Shown here piece after piece: positions 1-7,882 of a stretch of 11,854 bases of DNA. A program made the position numbers and the translations under genes. The notes beneath the pieces were generated by a model, which saw only the letters and a list, made by a program, of their open reading frames with translations, was not told the origin of the DNA and made no database searches. Source of the DNA: an uncultured Clostridium sp. (GTDB lineage: Bacteria > Bacillota > Clostridia > TANB77 > CAG-508); the NCBI GenBank assembly GCA_900556695.1, contig USQA01000016.1:1-11854 (forward strand), read 5' to 3'. Within the stretch, counting starts at the first letter, position 1; each line of letters opens with the position of its first letter.

Positions 1-3
1 ATT

Positions 4-666
4 TCATAATAATTTATACCCCTGCCCTTTTCTGGTTTCTATTTTGTTTTTTAAGCCAAAGTCTTGAAGTTTACTTCTTAATCTACTAATATTAACTGTT
101 AAAGCATTATCATTTATAAATTCATTATTGTTCCATAAATCAGTCATTAAATCATCACGAGTTACAATTTTTCCACGATTACATAGTAAATATGTAAAGA
201 TTATCATTTCGTTTTTTGATAATTCTAGTATTTTTCCATCTTGCTCTAATATTCCTTTTTGTGGGTTTACCATTATACCATCATAATTCATGTCATCTTT
301 TGATAGTTCCATCCTTTTAAATATATTTTGTATTCTTAGTAATAAGATCGTTGGGTTATATGGCTTTGTAATATAATCATCTGCACCGTAAGAAATAGAT
401 AAAACCTCATCTACCTCTCCTACCCTACTTGTTACCATTATTACTGGAATATTAGTTTCTTTTCGTATTTCTTTTAATAGAATTTCTCCATTTACATTTG
501 GTAAGTTTATATCTAGCAATACTAAATCAACTTTTGATTTTATTATATCTTCTTTGGTATTATTAAAGTTTTCTATTGCCGATACTTCATATCCAGAATT
601 TTCTAATAATGTTTTTAATTCATTTCTTATAATTTTTTCATCTTCTACAATTAATATTTTTTTCAT
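4..666 (-). CDS. OmpR/PhoB-family response regulator, BceR/GraR-like
   Basis: Two-component response regulator of 220 aa, complete, a DNA-binding transcription factor acting in the cytoplasm. The receiver domain (about residues 1-115) has the acidic pair E8/D9, the phospho-acceptor D52 in LLDINLP, T79 in VTS and K101 in TKPYNP. The winged-helix effector domain (about 125-220) has ALTVNISRLRSKL as the recognition region and ends ETRKGQGYKLL. That ending and the overall length resemble BceR/GraR-type regulators, which usually control antimicrobial-peptide ABC transporters; this assignment is inference from family resemblance. ATG start at 666 with AAAGGGACG upstream, and an extended -10 box further up. 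A partner histidine kinase would be expected downstream, beyond the left edge of the window. It is separated from the glycosylase gene by a terminator, so it starts its own transcript. Confidence 0.9.
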   Translation of the reverse strand: MKKILIVEDEKIIRNELKTLLENSGYEVSAIENFNNTKEDIIKSKVDLVLLDINLPNVNGEILLKEIRKETNIPVIMVTSRVGEVDEVLSISYGADDYITKPYNPTILLLRIQNIFKRMELSKDDMNYDGIMVNPQKGILEQDGKILELSKNEMIIFTYLLCNRGKIVTRDDLMTDLWNNNEFINDNALTVNISRLRSKLQDFGLKNKIETRKGQGYKLL

Positions 667-698
667 TAATATTCGTCCCTTTTCTTTTTACTAATTAT

Positions 699-707
699 AT
701 TATATCA
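699..707 (-). promoter_or_regulatory. extended -10 promoter of the response regulator
   Basis: On the minus strand the sequence TGATATAAT gives a full TATAAT -10 box with the TG of an extended -10 element. A second TATAAT overlaps it at 694-699. No good -35 box lies at 16-18 nt, which fits extended -10 use. The start codon follows about 33 nt downstream. Confidence 0.45.
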
Positions 708-745
708 TCTTTTTGATATTTTTCACCTTACAATATTGAAACATT

Positions 746-781
746 AAAAAATAGAGCAAATTTTTTATTTACTCTATTTTT
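746..781 (-). terminator. terminator of the PBP-glycosylase operon
   Basis: Perfect 10-bp inverted repeat AAAAATAGAG (747-756) / CTCTATTTTT (772-781) around a 15-nt loop. On the minus strand it begins 5 nt after the glycosylase stop codon and ends in a T run. It separates the operon from the response regulator gene. Confidence 0.7.
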
Positions 782-785
782 GATA

Positions 786-1406
786 TTATTTTAAATACAT
801 AAAGCATTCTTTTTCATGAGAATATATAACTCCAATTGCTTGTAAATATGAATATATTATTGTTGAGCCTACAAATTTCATTCCTCTATTTTTTAAATCT
901 TTTGAGATGTCATCTGATAATTTTGATGTGGTTTTTTCTGTTTCATAAATTATTTTACCATTAGTAAATAGTTTTAAATATTCACCAAATGAGCCATATT
1001 CGTTTTGAATTTCTTTAAATATTTTTGAATTATTTATACTAGCGTTTATTTTTAATTTGTTTCTTATTATTTTTTCATTTGATAATAATTCTTCTACTTT
1101 TTCTGCGCTATAATTGCATATCCTGTTTATGTCAAAGTTATCATATGCTTTTTCAAAATATTTTCTCTTGTTTAATACGCATTCCCAAGAAAGCCCTGCT
1201 TGAAAAGATTCTAATATCAACATTTCAAATAAATAATTTTCATTAAAGTTTGGTTTGCCCCATTCTTCATCATGATATTTTATATATAAAGGGTTTTGCA
1301 AGTTGCACCATTTACATCTATTTTTGTTTTTTGCATTTTTATTTACATCATCTTTATTTTGTGTTTGTGCTAATTTATCTTTTTTTATTTGTTTATGATT
1401 TTTCGT
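786..1406 (-). CDS. tag: DNA-3-methyladenine glycosylase I, apparent ACG start
   Basis: Base-excision repair enzyme that removes 3-methyladenine from DNA. The body matches Tag: YHDEEWG, SFQAGLSWECVLNKR (with the conserved catalytic-region Glu), KFVGSTIIYSYLQAIG. The first ordinary start codon (TTG, 1301) would cut off the RCKWC motif encoded just upstream in frame; E. coli Tag binds zinc through an N-terminal Cys, a His in YHD and a C-terminal His-x3-Cys. Here the C-terminal pair is present (SHEKEC), so the N-terminal Cys is expected to be part of the protein. The frame stays open upstream to a TAG at 1407-1409 with no ATG, GTG or TTG. The best Shine-Dalgarno, AAGGAG, sits 8 nt before an ACG codon (1406-1404), the same spacing as for the PBP gene upstream. 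From ACG the protein is 206 aa, with a basic Lys/Asn-rich N-terminal extension of about 29 residues. Second gene of an operon with the PBP. Alternative: an ATG lost by mutation. Confidence 0.85.
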   Translation of the reverse strand, partial: TKNHKQIKKDKLAQTQNKDDVNKNAKNKNRCKWCNLQNPLYIKYHDEEWGKPNFNENYLFEMLILESFQAGLSWECVLNKRKYFEKAYDNFDINRICNYSAEKVEELLSNEKIIRNKLKINASINNSKIFKEIQNEYGSFGEYLKLFTNGKIIYETEKTTSKLSDDISKDLKNRGMKFVGSTIIYSYLQAIGVIYSHEKECFMYLK

Positions 1407-1436
1407 CTAAATCACTCCTTGACTTAATTATTTTTA

Positions 1437-3932
1437 TTATTCATTATTTGAATTGTCTTTACTTACTGATGAATTAGAGCTTGAAGTTGAATTTGCATTG
1501 TTTTTATTTGAGTTTGTTGTTTGACTAGTATTAGTATTTGATGATGTGTTTTCTTTTGTTGTATTTGTTGTATTTTTAGAATTAGTATTAGTTGTTACAT
1601 TTGTTTTGCTTGGACTAGTGTTTTTTGTATCATTTTTGCTGTCATTATTTTTATTTGTTGTAGTATTTTTATTTGTGTTTTGTTGTGAGTTTATAGTTGT
1701 TTGTTGAGGATCTTCAGAATCAATATCTTCTGTTATTCCTTGTACAATTTCTTGTACTTTATTTGTTATTTTTTCATTATTTGTATTGTTATTATTTTTA
1801 AATTCACTTCCAGTATGTTTATCGCATAATCCTGGTGCAGTTCCCCATAAGAAATATTCTGTATATGTATTTTGACAACCAGTTCTTGCTTTTTTTCCGG
1901 TTTCTGGACATATAGTAACTGAAGAAACCGCCGATGGTTTTTCAAATTTTGCTGTTTTTAATCCTGTATGAACTCTACTCATTACATTTGCCCATAATAA
2001 CCCTGCTGGATTCTTTTTATTAAAATGAATAGACTCATTTTGGTCATATCCATACCATGTAACGGCTGTATAATATGGAGTAAATCCACATAACCATCTA
2101 TCATAATTTTCATCTGTTGTACCTGTTTTAGCAGCAACATCTATTCCAGATATAGCACAATATGTTGCTGTACCATTTGTTCCTGTTACTGGTTGAGTTA
2201 GCAATTCTTTTAGTATATAAGCTACTTCTTTTGAAAAAACTCTTCTAGATTTTTGTTTACTTTTTATAATTAATGTTCCATTTTTATTTTCTATTTTATT
2301 ATAAAATGTAGGTTCAATATAAACTCCATCATTAGCAATTGTTGCATATGCTCCAGCCATTTCTAAAGGACTAATACCTTTTTGCAATCCTCCTAAAGCT
2401 AATACTAAATTATTATCTTCTTCTGTTAATGTCGTAACTCCCATTTTTTCTAAGAATTTTATAGATTTTGATGGTTTTAATTTTTCCATGATTTCTACAA
2501 ATGGTATATTTTGCGAAGATTCTACAGCTCTTCTTACAGTTACTTTTCCTAATGATGGATTATAATCTGTTGGATGATATCCTTCTGCAAAATCTCTTTC
2601 TGTATCATCATAAATAGATGCTGCTGTAATCATTTTTTTACTTATGGCAGGAGCGAGTACTGCTATAGGTTTTATAGCAGAACCTGTTTGTCTAATACTT
2701 TGTGTTGCTCTATTTAAAGATCTTGGTTCTGTTTTCTTTCCTAATCCTCCTGTGCATCCTGTAACATATCCTGTTTTATGATCAATTATTACCATTGCTG
2801 CTTGGGAAGAGTTTCCACCATTTTTTGAAGCTAAAGAATATTTGCTTTTTTCAAATTCGTTTTCAGTTTTTGTTTGTATATCAGTGTTTTGAGTACTATA
2901 TATTGTTAATCCAGCCATATTTATATAATTAGTAGCAAATGTTTCAGAAATATGATATTTTTGTTGAATATCTTTAGTTACTTCTGGAATAAGTGCATCT
3001 GTGTGATATGAATATACACCATTTCCTGAAGTTATATCACCTTTTTTAAATTTTAATCCTGAATCTACTTTAGCTACTGCATTATTATAGCTTTCTTGAT
3101 CTATGTATTTTAACTCTAGCATTTTTGATAAAACTATTTTTGTTCTTTTCTTTATTTTTTCTGAATTATCTTTATTTTCGAATGGGCTGTAAGAATTGGG
3201 TGAATTATTAATTCCTGCTAAAAAAGCACATTCTTCAAGAGTTAAATCTTTTGATGATTTACTAAAATAATATTGACTACCAGCTTCTATGCCATATATA
3301 TTAGGTCCAACATATATAATATTTAAATACGCTTCTAATAATTGATCTTTAGTTGTACATGTTTCAATTTGAAATGCTTTCCACCATTCTTTTATTTTTC
3401 TAGATATACTATCTGTTGAATCTCCTGTTAAATTTTTTACCAATTGTTGAGTTATAGTACTTCCACCATATGAAGAAGATCCTCCATGCAGTACATAAGA
3501 AGCAATTGCTGCACCTGTTCTTTTAATATCTACACCGCCATGAGAATAAAATCTTTCATCTTCAATTGCTACATATGCATTTTTTAAATTGTTTGGCATA
3601 TCTGATAATTTAGTTTTTTCTTTCTTTTTTTCGCTTCCTAACTTAGCAATAACATTGCTATTTGTGTCTTTTACAACAGAGTTTTCATCTAATAGCATAT
3701 CTTTAGCAATTTTTTTCCATCTATGTGTAATTATTCCTAGCCAAGTTCCAAAACATATAATTAATATCACTATAAAAATAATAACTATTTTTAATACATT
3801 TTTAGATTTATCTTTTTTATTTTTTCTTTTATTTTTTTTATCTAAATTACCTTCACTTATATTATCTTTATCATTTTTTAGTAATGCTTTAGGTAATTCT
3901 CTTTCTTTGCTTGTTTGGGCTTTTTTTCTCAA
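1437..3932 (-). CDS. class A penicillin-binding protein (PBP1A-type transglycosylase/transpeptidase)
   Basis: Bifunctional cell-wall synthase anchored in the membrane; it polymerises lipid II and cross-links peptidoglycan outside the cell. With the start chosen here it has 831 aa: Lys-rich cytoplasmic tail (1-47), one membrane segment (about 48-68), GT51 transglycosylase (about 90-265) with catalytic E124 in EDERFYSHGG, then GGSTITQQLVKN and RKIKEWW; transpeptidase (about 375-650) with SAIK (S418, K421), SSQN (SxN) and KTGTT (K602). A Cys-containing segment (CPETG...CQNTYTEYF...C) and an Asn/Thr/Ser-rich low-complexity tail (about 712-831) follow, as in clostridial PBP1A. A GTG at 3941 lies inside AAGGAAGTGAT, a near-perfect Shine-Dalgarno, so the TTG at 3932-3930, 8 nt after AAGGAAG, is the better start. 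The glycosylase gene follows 30 nt downstream in the same operon. Confidence 0.93.
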   Translation of the reverse strand: MRKKAQTSKERELPKALLKNDKDNISEGNLDKKNKRKNKKDKSKNVLKIVIIFIVILIICFGTWLGIITHRWKKIAKDMLLDENSVVKDTNSNVIAKLGSEKKKEKTKLSDMPNNLKNAYVAIEDERFYSHGGVDIKRTGAAIASYVLHGGSSSYGGSTITQQLVKNLTGDSTDSISRKIKEWWKAFQIETCTTKDQLLEAYLNIIYVGPNIYGIEAGSQYYFSKSSKDLTLEECAFLAGINNSPNSYSPFENKDNSEKIKKRTKIVLSKMLELKYIDQESYNNAVAKVDSGLKFKKGDITSGNGVYSYHTDALIPEVTKDIQQKYHISETFATNYINMAGLTIYSTQNTDIQTKTENEFEKSKYSLASKNGGNSSQAAMVIIDHKTGYVTGCTGGLGKKTEPRSLNRATQSIRQTGSAIKPIAVLAPAISKKMITAASIYDDTERDFAEGYHPTDYNPSLGKVTVRRAVESSQNIPFVEIMEKLKPSKSIKFLEKMGVTTLTEEDNNLVLALGGLQKGISPLEMAGAYATIANDGVYIEPTFYNKIENKNGTLIIKSKQKSRRVFSKEVAYILKELLTQPVTGTNGTATYCAISGIDVAAKTGTTDENYDRWLCGFTPYYTAVTWYGYDQNESIHFNKKNPAGLLWANVMSRVHTGLKTAKFEKPSAVSSVTICPETGKKARTGCQNTYTEYFLWGTAPGLCDKHTGSEFKNNNNTNNEKITNKVQEIVQGITEDIDSEDPQQTTINSQQNTNKNTTTNKNNDSKNDTKNTSPSKTNVTTNTNSKNTTNTTKENTSSNTNTSQTTNSNKNNANSTSSSNSSVSKDNSNNE

Positions 3933-3972
3933 ATTTATCACTTCCTTACCCCCGCTGGATTGGTATATTTAT

Positions 3973-4000
3973 AGTATATCATATTTTTAATATAATACAA
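3973..4000 (-). promoter_or_regulatory. candidate promoter of the PBP operon
   Basis: On the minus strand TATACT (3978-3973) is a good -10 box (5/6); the -35 is weak (TTGTAT, 4000-3995, 16-nt spacer). The start codon is about 40 nt downstream. Weak because only the first three bases of the -35 match. Confidence 0.3.
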
Positions 4001-4009
4001 ACCTTTAAA

Positions 4010-4038
4010 TTGAAAAATCTTTTATTGTATGTTATAAT
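4010..4038 (+). promoter_or_regulatory. promoter of the 60-aa membrane protein gene
   Basis: TTGAAA (4010-4015), a 17-nt spacer and TATAAT (4033-4038): an almost ideal housekeeping sigma-factor promoter. Transcription would begin near 4045, leaving a leader of about 80 nt before the ATG at 4124. Confidence 0.7.
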
Positions 4039-4123
4039 TATATAAGTTACATTTTAACTAAGTTTATGCTATATTTAGCAAAACTTTTATTCCGTTATTT
4101 ATCAACTTAAGGAGGGACTTTGT

Positions 4124-4306
4124 ATGCGGAAATTATTAATGCCAATTTACTTGGTAAGCGCATTTGCTGGAATGTATGCAGGTTTTTTAATTTTTAAATC
4201 AATTCCGGTTGGTTTTGCACTATTATCCGGCTTGGGCTTAGGTGAATTAGCGGGAACTTGTTTATGTGTTATTGTGGGATTTTTATCTCGTAAAAAAACA
4301 AAATAG
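4124..4306 (+). CDS. small membrane protein with two membrane segments, unknown function
   Basis: I do not recognise this 60-aa protein. It has two hydrophobic segments (about 5-24 and 30-54), small-residue packing motifs (GLGLGELAG) and basic ends (RK at the start, RKKTK at the end), which predicts a membrane hairpin with both ends in the cytoplasm. Start chosen because AAGGAGGG lies 7 nt before the ATG at 4124. It forms a complete monocistronic unit with its own strong promoter and terminator, which argues for a real gene. Codon 2 is CGG, one of only four in-frame CGG codons in the window. If the ribosome shifted +1 there it would stop after four codons at a TAA overlapping an in-frame ATG (4139), which is therefore an alternative start giving a 55-aa protein beginning MPIYLV. 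Confidence 0.7.
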   Translation: MRKLLMPIYLVSAFAGMYAGFLIFKSIPVGFALLSGLGLGELAGTCLCVIVGFLSRKKTK

Positions 4307-4317
4307 TTCCGTATTAA

Positions 4318-4356
4318 GGATCTAATAATTGCATATTATTAGGTCTTTTCTTTTTT
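4318..4356 (+). terminator. intrinsic terminator of the small membrane protein gene
   Basis: An 11-bp stem pairs 4319-4329 with 4335-4345 (one G-T wobble) around a 5-nt loop, followed by TTTTCTTTTTT. It begins 12 nt after the stop codon and separates this gene from the GH30 gene. Confidence 0.85.
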
Positions 4357-4434
4357 GTGTTTTTGGTATATAATTTCATTTATAAAGTATTATTATATTA
4401 TATAATTTTAATTGTTATAATACTGGAGGTTGTA

Positions 4435-5770
4435 ATGATACTTACTAAAATAGAAACAAATATAAAAAGAAAATTATTTCTTCACAAAACTGAAAAAATA
4501 GCATTTCCTACCTCTTCTAATATAATTGAATTTGATGTTATTAGTGTTGATCAAAAGCAAAGTTTTCAAACTTTATTAGGATTTGGAGGGGCTTTTACAG
4601 AAAGTACAGGCTATTCTTTAAGTACTGTTGATGAAAAAATATATAATAATATTATTGATGATTATTTTTTAAAAGATGGTTTAAATTATTCGTTATGCAG
4701 ATTACCTATTGGTAGTTGTGATTTTTCATTGAATAGTTATTCTTATTCATATAAAGATAATCTATCTGATTTTAATATAAAAAGAGATCAAAAATATATT
4801 ATACCAACTATAAAATCTGCTCAAGAAAGAAACAAAAATATAAAATTTGTATCTTCTCCTTGGTCTCCTCCTGCTTTTATGAAAGATAATAATGATTTAA
4901 ATAATGGAGGTAGATTATTAAAAAAATATAAGAAAACATGGGCCAAATATTTGGTAAAATATGTACAAAATTATATGTTAGAAAATATAAATATAGATTA
5001 TATGACAATACAAAATGAACCTAATGCTAGTCAATCTTGGGAATCTTGTAGATATACAGCTGAAGAAGAATCAGATTTATTAAGAAATTACCTCTTCCCT
5101 ATTTTCAAAGAAAATAATTTAAAAACTAAATTTTTAATATGGGATCATAATAAAGATAATATTTTAGAACGATCAATAAATTGCTTAGTACAAAATGGAG
5201 CTCTTAATTATGCTTCTGGAATAGCTTTTCACTGGTATACAGGTAGTCACTTTCAAAATCTTAGTCAACTTAATAAATTGTTTCCTAATAAATTATTAAT
5301 ACACACTGAGGGTTGTACAGGATATTCAAATTTTAATCCTAGTGACGAATTATTCAATGCAGAAATGTATGCGAGTGAAATTATTGGAGATTTAAATAAT
5401 GGCGTTAATGGTTTTATAGATTGGAATATGGTATTAGAATATAATGGACGGGCCAAACCATAAAAAGAATTACTGCAATAGCCCTATAATGATAAATAAA
5501 AATCATTCTAATTATATAAAAACACCTTCATTTTATTATATTGCTCATTTTAGTAAATATATAAAACCAGGTGCTAAAAGAATTAATTTAAGTACATTTA
5601 CAGATAATGTTTCTGGAACAGCTTTCGAAAATAAAGACAAAAGTATTGTTATTGTATTATTTAATAAAAATAATTTTAATATAGAATTTAATTTGTGCTA
5701 TAAAAATCATGTTTTTCATGATAATTTAGATAGTCATGCAATTATAACTTTAATAATAAATGGAGAGTGA
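4435..5770 (+). CDS. glycoside hydrolase family 30 (glucosylceramidase-like), +1 frameshift at a CGG codon
   Basis: Retaining beta-glycosidase of family GH30; members act on glucosylceramide, beta-1,6-glucan or related beta-glucosides. Motifs in order: GFGGAFTESTGYS (49-61), CRLPIGSCDFSL, SSPWSPPAFMK, IQNEPN with acid/base E195, IAFHWYTG, HTEGCTG with nucleophile E292, GFIDWNMVLEYNG. After residue 338 the frame runs into CGG and stops at 5463; the missing part (GPNH..., YYIAHFSKYIKPGAKRI, C-terminal beta domain) continues in the +1 frame to 5770. Skipping C5449 restores the conserved GGPNH and a 444-aa protein of normal length. Both catalytic residues and the whole second half are intact, so it does not look like an old pseudogene. 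Start is ATG 4435 behind GGAGG; the frame is open upstream to 4357 but that part is AT-rich promoter sequence. No signal peptide, so probably cytoplasmic. Overlaps translationally with the recombinase gene. Confidence 0.88.
5449..5451 (+). other. putative +1 frameshift site (CGG) in the GH30 gene
   Basis: Zero-frame codons are AAT GGA CGG GCC; reading on after a skipped C gives GGG CCA AAC CAT, the conserved GGPNH motif. The +1 frame has a stop at 5432-5434 and the zero frame a stop at 5461-5463, so the shift must lie between them. Skipping a base slightly earlier (giving NDGPNH) is also possible. Confidence 0.65.
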
Positions 5771-5775
5771 AACTT

Positions 5776-6759
5776 ATGATAAAAAGAGATGAAAACCCTG
5801 AATATCTAAATGCTTTTTTAGACTATTCAGCGACAATATTAAATAAGTCACCTAATAGTATAAAAGAATATAATTATGATTTAGGTATGTTTTTAAGATT
5901 TATTAAGATTCATTTTAAAATGACTTCTGAAACTGAATTTAATAAAATAACAATTGATGATATAACAATAGAAGATTTAGAAAAAGTAAAATTAGAAGAT
6001 ATTCATGCTTTTTTATCTTATTTAAGCAATACTCACCATAGCAAAGCTGCAACAAGAGCTAGAAAAGCTTCTACAATCAGAATATTTTTTAAATATTTAT
6101 CTCAAAAAGCAGGATTGTTAAAAATTAACCCTGCACAAAATCTAGAGAATCCAAAACAAGATAAAAGATTGCCTAAATATTTATCATTAGATGATAGCAA
6201 AAAGTTATTAGATGCAGCTTCTGATGAAGATAATAGAAATTATCAAAGAGATTATGCTATTACAACTTTATTTTTAAATTGCGGTATGCGTCTTTCAGAA
6301 TTAGTTAATATAAATGTCAAGGATATTAATTTTAGTGATTGCAAATTAAATGTTATTGGTAAAGGAAATAAAGAAAGAACAATTTATTTAAACAAAGCTT
6401 GTATGAATGCTATTGCTGATTATTTAGAAGTAAAACCTAAACAAGGAATTAAACATGATAATAAAAATTCAGAAAAAGCCCTATTTTTAAGCGAGAGACG
6501 TGAAAGAATTAGTAATAGAACTGTTCAACATATTATCTCAAAAGAATTAGAAAAAGCAGGTTTAGATACAAGAAAATATTCTGTGCATAAATTACGCCAT
6601 ACTGCAGCTACTTTAATGTATCAATATGGACAAGTAGATATAAGGGCTTTGCAAGAACTTTTAGGACATGAAAGTATTTCTACAACAGAAATTTATACTC
6701 ATGTTAATAATGAACAAATTAGAAATGCTGTTGAACGTAATCCTTTAGCAAATATTTAA
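5776..6759 (+). CDS. XerC/XerD-type tyrosine recombinase
   Basis: Site-specific recombinase of the phage-integrase family, 327 aa. The N-terminal SAM-like core-binding domain (about 7-112) has the SPNSIKEYNYDL start typical of XerC/D; the catalytic domain (about 130-320) has R172 in GMRLSEL, K196 in GKGNKER, H271 and R274 in HKLRHT, H298 in LLGHES and the nucleophile Y307 in TEIYTHV. All catalytic residues are present, so it is likely active. Start is ATG 5776, 8 nt after GGAGAG; an upstream GTG (5767) lies inside that Shine-Dalgarno. The GH30 gene ends at 5770, so the two are probably translationally coupled, an odd partnership. Whether it is the chromosomal dif recombinase or serves a mobile element cannot be told from the sequence; a 111-bp palindromic repeat begins 43 nt after its stop codon. 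CGG is absent from its codons. Confidence 0.93.
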   Translation: MIKRDENPEYLNAFLDYSATILNKSPNSIKEYNYDLGMFLRFIKIHFKMTSETEFNKITIDDITIEDLEKVKLEDIHAFLSYLSNTHHSKAATRARKASTIRIFFKYLSQKAGLLKINPAQNLENPKQDKRLPKYLSLDDSKKLLDAASDEDNRNYQRDYAITTLFLNCGMRLSELVNINVKDINFSDCKLNVIGKGNKERTIYLNKACMNAIADYLEVKPKQGIKHDNKNSEKALFLSERRERISNRTVQHIISKELEKAGLDTRKYSVHKLRHTAATLMYQYGQVDIRALQELLGHESISTTEIYTHVNNEQIRNAVERNPLANI

Positions 6760-6802
6760 ATCAAATGAAAATTTATGCGTTTTTCTTTCATATTGCATAC
6801 TA

Positions 6803-6913
6803 CAGCATATAGTAAACTAATATTTTGAATTAAAAGCTTGAGCAGCGCTAGCTCACGGATAACCCGTAAGACCTCGAAAGTTTTAATGAAAAATATTAAT
6901 TTACTATATGCTG
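6803..6913 (+). repeat. 111-bp imperfect palindromic repeat, copy 1
   Basis: The ends pair over 24 positions (6803-6826 with 6890-6913) with a single mismatch, C6817 against A6899, which becomes a G-U pair on the minus-strand transcript. The stem continues inward with small internal loops (ATTAAAA/TTTTAAT, CTT/AAG, GAG/CTC) to an apical part holding AGCGCTAGC and a short hairpin ACGG-ATAAC-CCGT (6855-6867). A second copy with 98/111 identical positions lies at 8642-8752 in the same orientation. A further 9-bp inverted repeat flanks this copy (ATGAAAATT 6765-6773, AATTTTCAT 6929-6937). It sits between convergent genes. I do not recognise a named RNA family or mobile element. Confidence 0.9.
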
Positions 6914-6940
6914 AACAAAAAATAATAGAATTTTCATATA

Positions 6941-6976
6941 AAAAAGAATAGGTTTTATTATCCCCTATTCTTTTTT
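6941..6976. terminator. bidirectional intrinsic terminator
   Basis: Perfect 12-bp stem AAAAAGAATAGG (6941-6952) / CCTATTCTTTTT (6964-6975) with an 11-nt loop and T runs on both strands. It lies between the recombinase gene with its repeat (plus) and the CmpB-family gene (minus, stop at 6984), so it can end both transcripts. Confidence 0.85.
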
Positions 6977-6983
6977 ACTTTTA

Positions 6984-7841
6984 TTATATAAGTCCTTTTT
7001 TATCATGTACTTTTATATAATATGGTTGTATATCTGGTAGCAAGCTATCCATATATATAATATTTCCATCTTTGTCTTGTATCTTTAAATTTGGAAAAGT
7101 CCTTATCATTTTTTTATTGCTAAAATATTTATTTATAAAATTTGATAGTTTTTCATTATCATATATATTATGATATAAACTTATAATTTGATCTTTATTT
7201 TCTACATTTAGGTCATGCTCTACTTCCATTCTTATTAAAAATAAATTCTCAGCTATTCCTGTTATTATACAATTTATAAATAAAGCAATAATTGTTATTG
7301 AGATTACTATTTTTAATGTTTTCATAGAAAATTTACTTTTAAACCATTCAATTAAATCATCAATTTTAGGATTTACAGAACATATTAAATATATAGCTAA
7401 AAATCCCCAAAATATCGAAAAGAAAACACATATTCTTCCATTAATATTTAAAGGCATGTTAGAATAGTCCCACCATTTTACATGTAACATCATTTCACCC
7501 AAAAAGCTTACAAGGTATTCAACTATTGAGCCAATTATAAATCCTAACACAAATAATGTATTATATCTTTTTGAGTATTTATGAAGAAATATAATCATTA
7601 ATGCAGCTCCTACCCCATATATTGCACAAAAAGGTCCATATAAAAAGCTTTGTCTACTCTCCCACACCCCTTTTGTGGCTATTCCAAATAATGTTTCTAT
7701 AATATATCCTAATATACTATATATTATAAAATACGCAAATATTTTCCAAATGCTGATTCCTAGAATACTAAATTCCCATTTTTGATTAGCATCGTTTGTA
7801 TTAACATTTTTTACTTCTTCTTTTTTAACTTCTTTTTCCAT
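6984..7841 (-). CDS. CmpB-family membrane protein (putative ABC-transporter type IV, PF06541-like)
   Basis: Integral membrane protein of 285 aa, resembling the family labelled putative ABC-transporter permease CmpB; its biochemical role is not established. After a charged cytoplasmic N-terminus (1-30) come about five membrane segments (roughly 31-52, 68-88, 95-115, 137-155 and 175-198). Family signatures are YSILGYIIET (41-50), FLYGPFCAIYG (66-76), SIVEYLVSFLGE and KWWDYSNMPLNINGRICVF followed by SIFWG. The C-terminal 85 residues are hydrophilic. Start is ATG 7841, 7 nt after AGAGGG; a TTG at 7847 adds only two residues and sits too close to the Shine-Dalgarno. It follows dpaB on the same strand after 102 nt but has its own promoter candidate, and ends at a strong terminator. 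Confidence 0.85.
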   Translation of the reverse strand: MEKEVKKEEVKNVNTNDANQKWEFSILGISIWKIFAYFIIYSILGYIIETLFGIATKGVWESRQSFLYGPFCAIYGVGAALMIIFLHKYSKRYNTLFVLGFIIGSIVEYLVSFLGEMMLHVKWWDYSNMPLNINGRICVFFSIFWGFLAIYLICSVNPKIDDLIEWFKSKFSMKTLKIVISITIIALFINCIITGIAENLFLIRMEVEHDLNVENKDQIISLYHNIYDNEKLSNFINKYFSNKKMIRTFPNLKIQDKDGNIIYMDSLLPDIQPYYIKVHDKKGLI

Positions 7842-7882
7842 ATACAATCCCTCTTATTTTTTTATTATTGGTATTTTACCAT

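Noticed and set aside
1250..1477. Open reading frame on the plus strand opposite the glycosylase gene
   Set aside because: Low-complexity Phe/Tyr/Leu-rich translation antisense to a well-supported gene, with no Shine-Dalgarno. The same applies to the antisense frames at 3589-3990, 5265-5456 and 9594-9788.
4357..4434. 26-residue hydrophobic N-terminal extension of the GH30 protein (possible membrane anchor)
   Set aside because: It lies in the AT-rich sequence right after a terminator, has no Shine-Dalgarno of its own, and GGAGG plus ATG at 4435 give a normal GH30 start.
6765..6791. Terminator directly after the recombinase gene (ATGAAA/TTTCAT hairpin)
   Set aside because: Only a 6-bp AT stem with no following T run; the 12-bp stem at 6941-6976 is the credible terminator.
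6803..6913. Known self-cleaving ribozyme or riboswitch
   Set aside because: No hammerhead core (CTGATGA with GAAA) and no riboswitch signature that I recognise, and copy 1 is downstream of a gene rather than in a leader.
7868..7882. Hairpin GGTA/TACC before the CmpB-family gene as terminator of dpaB
   Set aside because: The stem is only 5 bp and on the minus strand it is followed by A residues rather than T.
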